Part shown: piece by piece, positions 28,692 through 30,949 of the stretch
Position numbering within the stretch: the stretch's first letter is position 1
Layout: each line of letters begins with the position of its first letter
IMG/VR virus record: IMGVR_UViG_3300033993_001613
Span: 1 to 30,949 of that record
From: a virus
Strand: one strand, 5' to 3'
Length of the DNA: 30,949 nt
Notes under the pieces: generated by a model
Databases searched by the model: none
Seen by the model: only the letters and a program-made list of their open reading frames with translations
What the model was told of the DNA's origin: nothing
Made by a program: the position numbers and the translations under genes

Positions 28692-30782
28692 GTGGACCGA
28701 ATCACAGAAATGATGGATTCTCTGTCTGAACTCGACAGCGATAAGCTTGCCGATCTTCAACAGACAATCATCAGCGAATTCGAATCGGTTGAGAAATCAG
28801 ACATCACTCCTGAGACAGTTGACGCTATGAAGTCGCTCGCCGACATGCTTGATTCAGTTCGCACTGAGCTAAAGCAGCGCGAAGCCGCAGTTCAGGAGCT
28901 CGCCCAGCGGGCCGCTGAGGCCGCGTCCCGTGTTTACGGCGACGACAAGAAGGAAGATGGCGAAATGCCAGAATCAGATGAAGCTAAAGAAGGAGACACC
29001 GATATGGAAAAGTCTCCTGAAATGGCTGCACCTGTAATGGAAGAGGAAAAGAAGGAAGAAGCTCCAGCTCCTGCTGAAGAAGTTCCTGCTGCTCCTGCCG
29101 ATTCCGCACCTGCAGCTGAAGAAGCACCTGTTGCTGAAACAGATGCAGAAAAAGAGAAGGAAGAGGAGAAAAAGCCAATGACCGAAGCGTCAACAGAGTC
29201 TGAGAAGACCGTCGAGCTCTCAACTGAGACAACCGAGACAGCTGAAGTAGCACCAGTTGCTACAGAGGCACAAGTAGTTACCGCATCAGCAGAAGAGGAA
29301 GCAGCACCTGCTGCAGAGGCTTCAGCAGATGTAGCAGAGGAAGCACCTGCTTCTGATGCAGATGCAGATGCAGCATCCGATGATGCAGCAGATGCAGCAG
29401 CCGATGTCGCCGATGGCGCAGAGGCTTCAATTCAAGAAACCCAAACAAATGAACCAGTTGTGGTTCAGGAAACTATGGAGGCACCCGTGACCGCCGCTGC
29501 AAATGCAGACGACCTCACACCAGAGGTCCCAGCGGACCGCCGTCCTGTAGCTCAGGTATCAGCCGCTCCCGTGGCAATCACGGCAGGTGCTGACATTCCT
29601 GGCCTAACAGCTGGCAGCCCGCTTTCAAGCATGGACGATGTAGCTGAAGCTTTTTCAAAGCGCATCCATGCTCTACGCCGTGTAAACGGCGGAGATGGAG
29701 AACAACACATTGTTGCATCCGTCTCTACCTCTTTCCCAGAAGAGCGCACTCTTTCAACAGATGCTGAAGCTAACTGGGCAAAGATCCAAAAAGTTGTCTC
29801 TCCAGAAGCCATTGTGGCTGCTGGTGGACACGTCGCACCATTCGAGGTTCGCTACGACATCTTCGGACTAGGAACTACAGCACGTCCAGTACGTGACGCA
29901 CTTCCTCGTTTCCAAGCTGACCGTGGTGGTATCCGCTACATCGTTCCACCAGTTCTAACTGACTATGCAAACGCTGTCGGTGTATGGACTGCAGCAAACG
30001 ATGCAGCAACCACTCCAAACCCTGCTGCTAAGGCAAGTTTGACAGTGGCAGCAGCATCTGAGACAACAGTCGCAACTGACGCTGTTACTCTACAGATGCA
30101 GTTCGGTAACCTTGCAACTCGTGCATATCCTGAGTTGATCGCTCGTCACAACGAGCTTGGTCTTATTCAGCACGCACGTGAGGCAGAGCAAAACCTTCTA
30201 GCGAAGATTGCAGCTGGTTCAACAGCTGTTACAACTTCTTCACTAATCGGTTTCGGTCGTGACTTCCTAGTACAGGTTGGTCGCGCAGCAACTGCTTACC
30301 GTTCACGTCACCGTCTAGAAGCTGACGCATCACTTCGCATCATTATCCCAGCATGGGTTAAGGATGCAATGGCAGCTGACCTAGCACTAAACATGCCTGG
30401 TGATTCAACATTGAACGCTTACTCAGAGATCGACGGCTACCTAGCTGCTCGTGGCGTTGTCGTAAGCTACTCACTTGACCAAGATGTATTCGGCGCTCAG
30501 GGTGCAACAGCACTTGTTGAGTTCACCGATTCATTCACATGGTACCTATTCGCTGAAGGAACATTCTTGTTCCTAGATGGCGGAACTTTGGACCTTGGAA
30601 TCATCCGCGACTCATCTCTAGTCGGAACTAACGACTACAAGATGTTCGTAGAAACATTCGAAGGTGTTGCAAAGGTCGGTATCGAAGGTCTTGCAATCAC
30701 TTCAACCATCAGCATCAACGGTGTAGCAGCAGCTCTCCGTGATACAACTGGTGGCGCAACAGCTGCAGCAGTCGAATACTAA
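28692..30782 (+). CDS. HK97-fold major capsid protein with long acidic N-terminal extension
   Basis: GTG at 28692 follows AAGGAGGG; the frame is open to a TTG at 28662 without a ribosome site. The 696-residue product has a helical N-terminus (MDRITEMMDSLSELDSDKLA), an Ala/Glu/Pro-rich low-complexity extension (about 70-270) and a capsid core (about 300-696) with HVAPFEVRYDIFGLGTTARP, RDALPRFQADRGGIRY and DSFTWYLFAEGTFLFLDGG, as in actinophage capsid hexamer proteins. The extension probably acts as a delta domain or built-in scaffold removed by the protease upstream. In-frame starts with strong ribosome sites inside it (29004, 29178, 29487) could give shorter forms; the last leaves nearly only the core. 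Confidence 0.85.
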   Translation: MDRITEMMDSLSELDSDKLADLQQTIISEFESVEKSDITPETVDAMKSLADMLDSVRTELKQREAAVQELAQRAAEAASRVYGDDKKEDGEMPESDEAKEGDTDMEKSPEMAAPVMEEEKKEEAPAPAEEVPAAPADSAPAAEEAPVAETDAEKEKEEEKKPMTEASTESEKTVELSTETTETAEVAPVATEAQVVTASAEEEAAPAAEASADVAEEAPASDADADAASDDAADAAADVADGAEASIQETQTNEPVVVQETMEAPVTAAANADDLTPEVPADRRPVAQVSAAPVAITAGADIPGLTAGSPLSSMDDVAEAFSKRIHALRRVNGGDGEQHIVASVSTSFPEERTLSTDAEANWAKIQKVVSPEAIVAAGGHVAPFEVRYDIFGLGTTARPVRDALPRFQADRGGIRYIVPPVLTDYANAVGVWTAANDAATTPNPAAKASLTVAAASETTVATDAVTLQMQFGNLATRAYPELIARHNELGLIQHAREAEQNLLAKIAAGSTAVTTSSLIGFGRDFLVQVGRAATAYRSRHRLEADASLRIIIPAWVKDAMAADLALNMPGDSTLNAYSEIDGYLAARGVVVSYSLDQDVFGAQGATALVEFTDSFTWYLFAEGTFLFLDGGTLDLGIIRDSSLVGTNDYKMFVETFEGVAKVGIEGLAITSTISINGVAAALRDTTGGATAAAVEY

Positions 30783-30802
30783 AATTCGATAAATAACACG
30801 TA

Positions 30803-30926
30803 GGCAACGCTTAGGAACGAAGGAGTAAGAACAAATGGCACCATTCAGAGGAGTTTTTCCAGCGAATGAGCTAGTTCCTGCCCCTTGCGGTCTCCTAAGC
30901 GTTGCCCGTGTTGTGCAGCACACGGG
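30803..30926. repeat. 14-bp inverted repeat flanking a ribosome site, plus hairpin
   Basis: GGCAACGCTTAGGA (30803-30816) is perfectly complementary to TCCTAAGCGTTGCC (30893-30906), enclosing the ribosome site GAAGGAG and ATG 30835. A second hairpin CCCGTGT/ACACGGG (30905-30911 with 30920-30926) follows, overlapping the first arm by two bases, so the folds may compete. Confidence 0.65.
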
Positions 30927-30949
30927 GCGCGAAGGCGATGAGAGATGGG
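30835..30949 (+). CDS. Head-region protein following the capsid gene, 3' truncated
   Basis: ATG at 30835 follows ACGAAGGAG. Only 38 codons are in view: MAPFRGVFPANELVPAPCGL, then LSVARVVQHTGREGDER and W. The pattern (short Pro-rich start, CGLLSVA, then a charged stretch ending in W) matches the small gene that follows the capsid gene in many actinophages, sometimes labelled capsid pentamer protein. The label is tentative because most of the protein lies outside the window. Confidence 0.6.
   Translation, partial: MAPFRGVFPANELVPAPCGLLSVARVVQHTGREGDERW

Noticed and set aside
1-30949. CRISPR array, integrase, transposase or rRNA
   Set aside because: No regularly spaced repeats, recombinase motifs or rRNA-like segments were found on reading both strands.

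Overview
This window looks like part of the genome of a tailed, double-stranded DNA phage of an actinobacterium. Evidence: a portal protein, a fused capsid-maturation protease of the type seen in actinobacteriophages, an HK97-fold capsid protein and the start of the small capsid-region protein that usually follows it, DUF7694, DUF3846 and DUF1360 proteins, GAAAGGAG-type ribosome sites, GTG and TTG starts, and tightly overlapping genes. Base composition is only moderately GC, so a moderate-GC host such as a freshwater planktonic actinobacterium is more likely than Streptomyces; this is inference. No integrase, rRNA, tRNA, CRISPR array, large terminase or tail gene is visible.

Left arm (1-7220, plus strand): about twenty short genes, mostly unknown. 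They include two tiny overlapping zinc-ribbon proteins (833-1083), a coiled-coil protein resembling the tail of YqaJ recombinases, two HTH proteins, an HslV/proteasome-like Ntn hydrolase (3245-3829) coupled to a small acidic protein, DUF7694, tiny membrane proteins, and a secreted lysozyme-like enzyme followed by a peptidoglycan-binding-like protein. A bidirectional terminator at 7186-7218 separates these from three minus-strand genes (7224-8138).

The left arm is driven by a family of promoters with a shared design: TTGACA, then a conserved TGCAGGAAGGTG-like word in the spacer, then a weak -10, often with a shared upstream element and a shared ACGACGAAAGGA leader. The arm is also full of short strand-polar words: 27 copies of TGCGGT, 7 of GCGCTCGC and about 10 of GGGTAAAAA-like words, nearly all on the plus strand whatever the gene direction, and almost absent from the rest of the window.

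Middle (8139-8904): more than 700 bases without a convincing gene. It holds a minus promoter, strong inverted repeats, C/A-rich direct repeats and an 8-bp inverted-repeat operator just before the late operon.

Late operon (8905-end, plus strand): an HTH protein, two small unknowns, DUF1360, portal, a Cys-rich multidomain protein, a 3114-residue protein, a 201-residue unknown, a 1395-residue protease fusion, a helical scaffold-like protein, a structured 171-base leader, the capsid protein with a long acidic N-terminal extension, and the start of the next head-region gene. The giant protein carries a complete DEDDh exonuclease motif set, a Nudix-like domain, a HipA/PI-kinase-like domain, repeated SH3-like modules and an unassigned C-terminal domain. 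It fits the idea of a polyvalent protein packaged in the head and injected with the DNA. Strong in-frame ribosome sites inside the protease and capsid genes suggest nested products.
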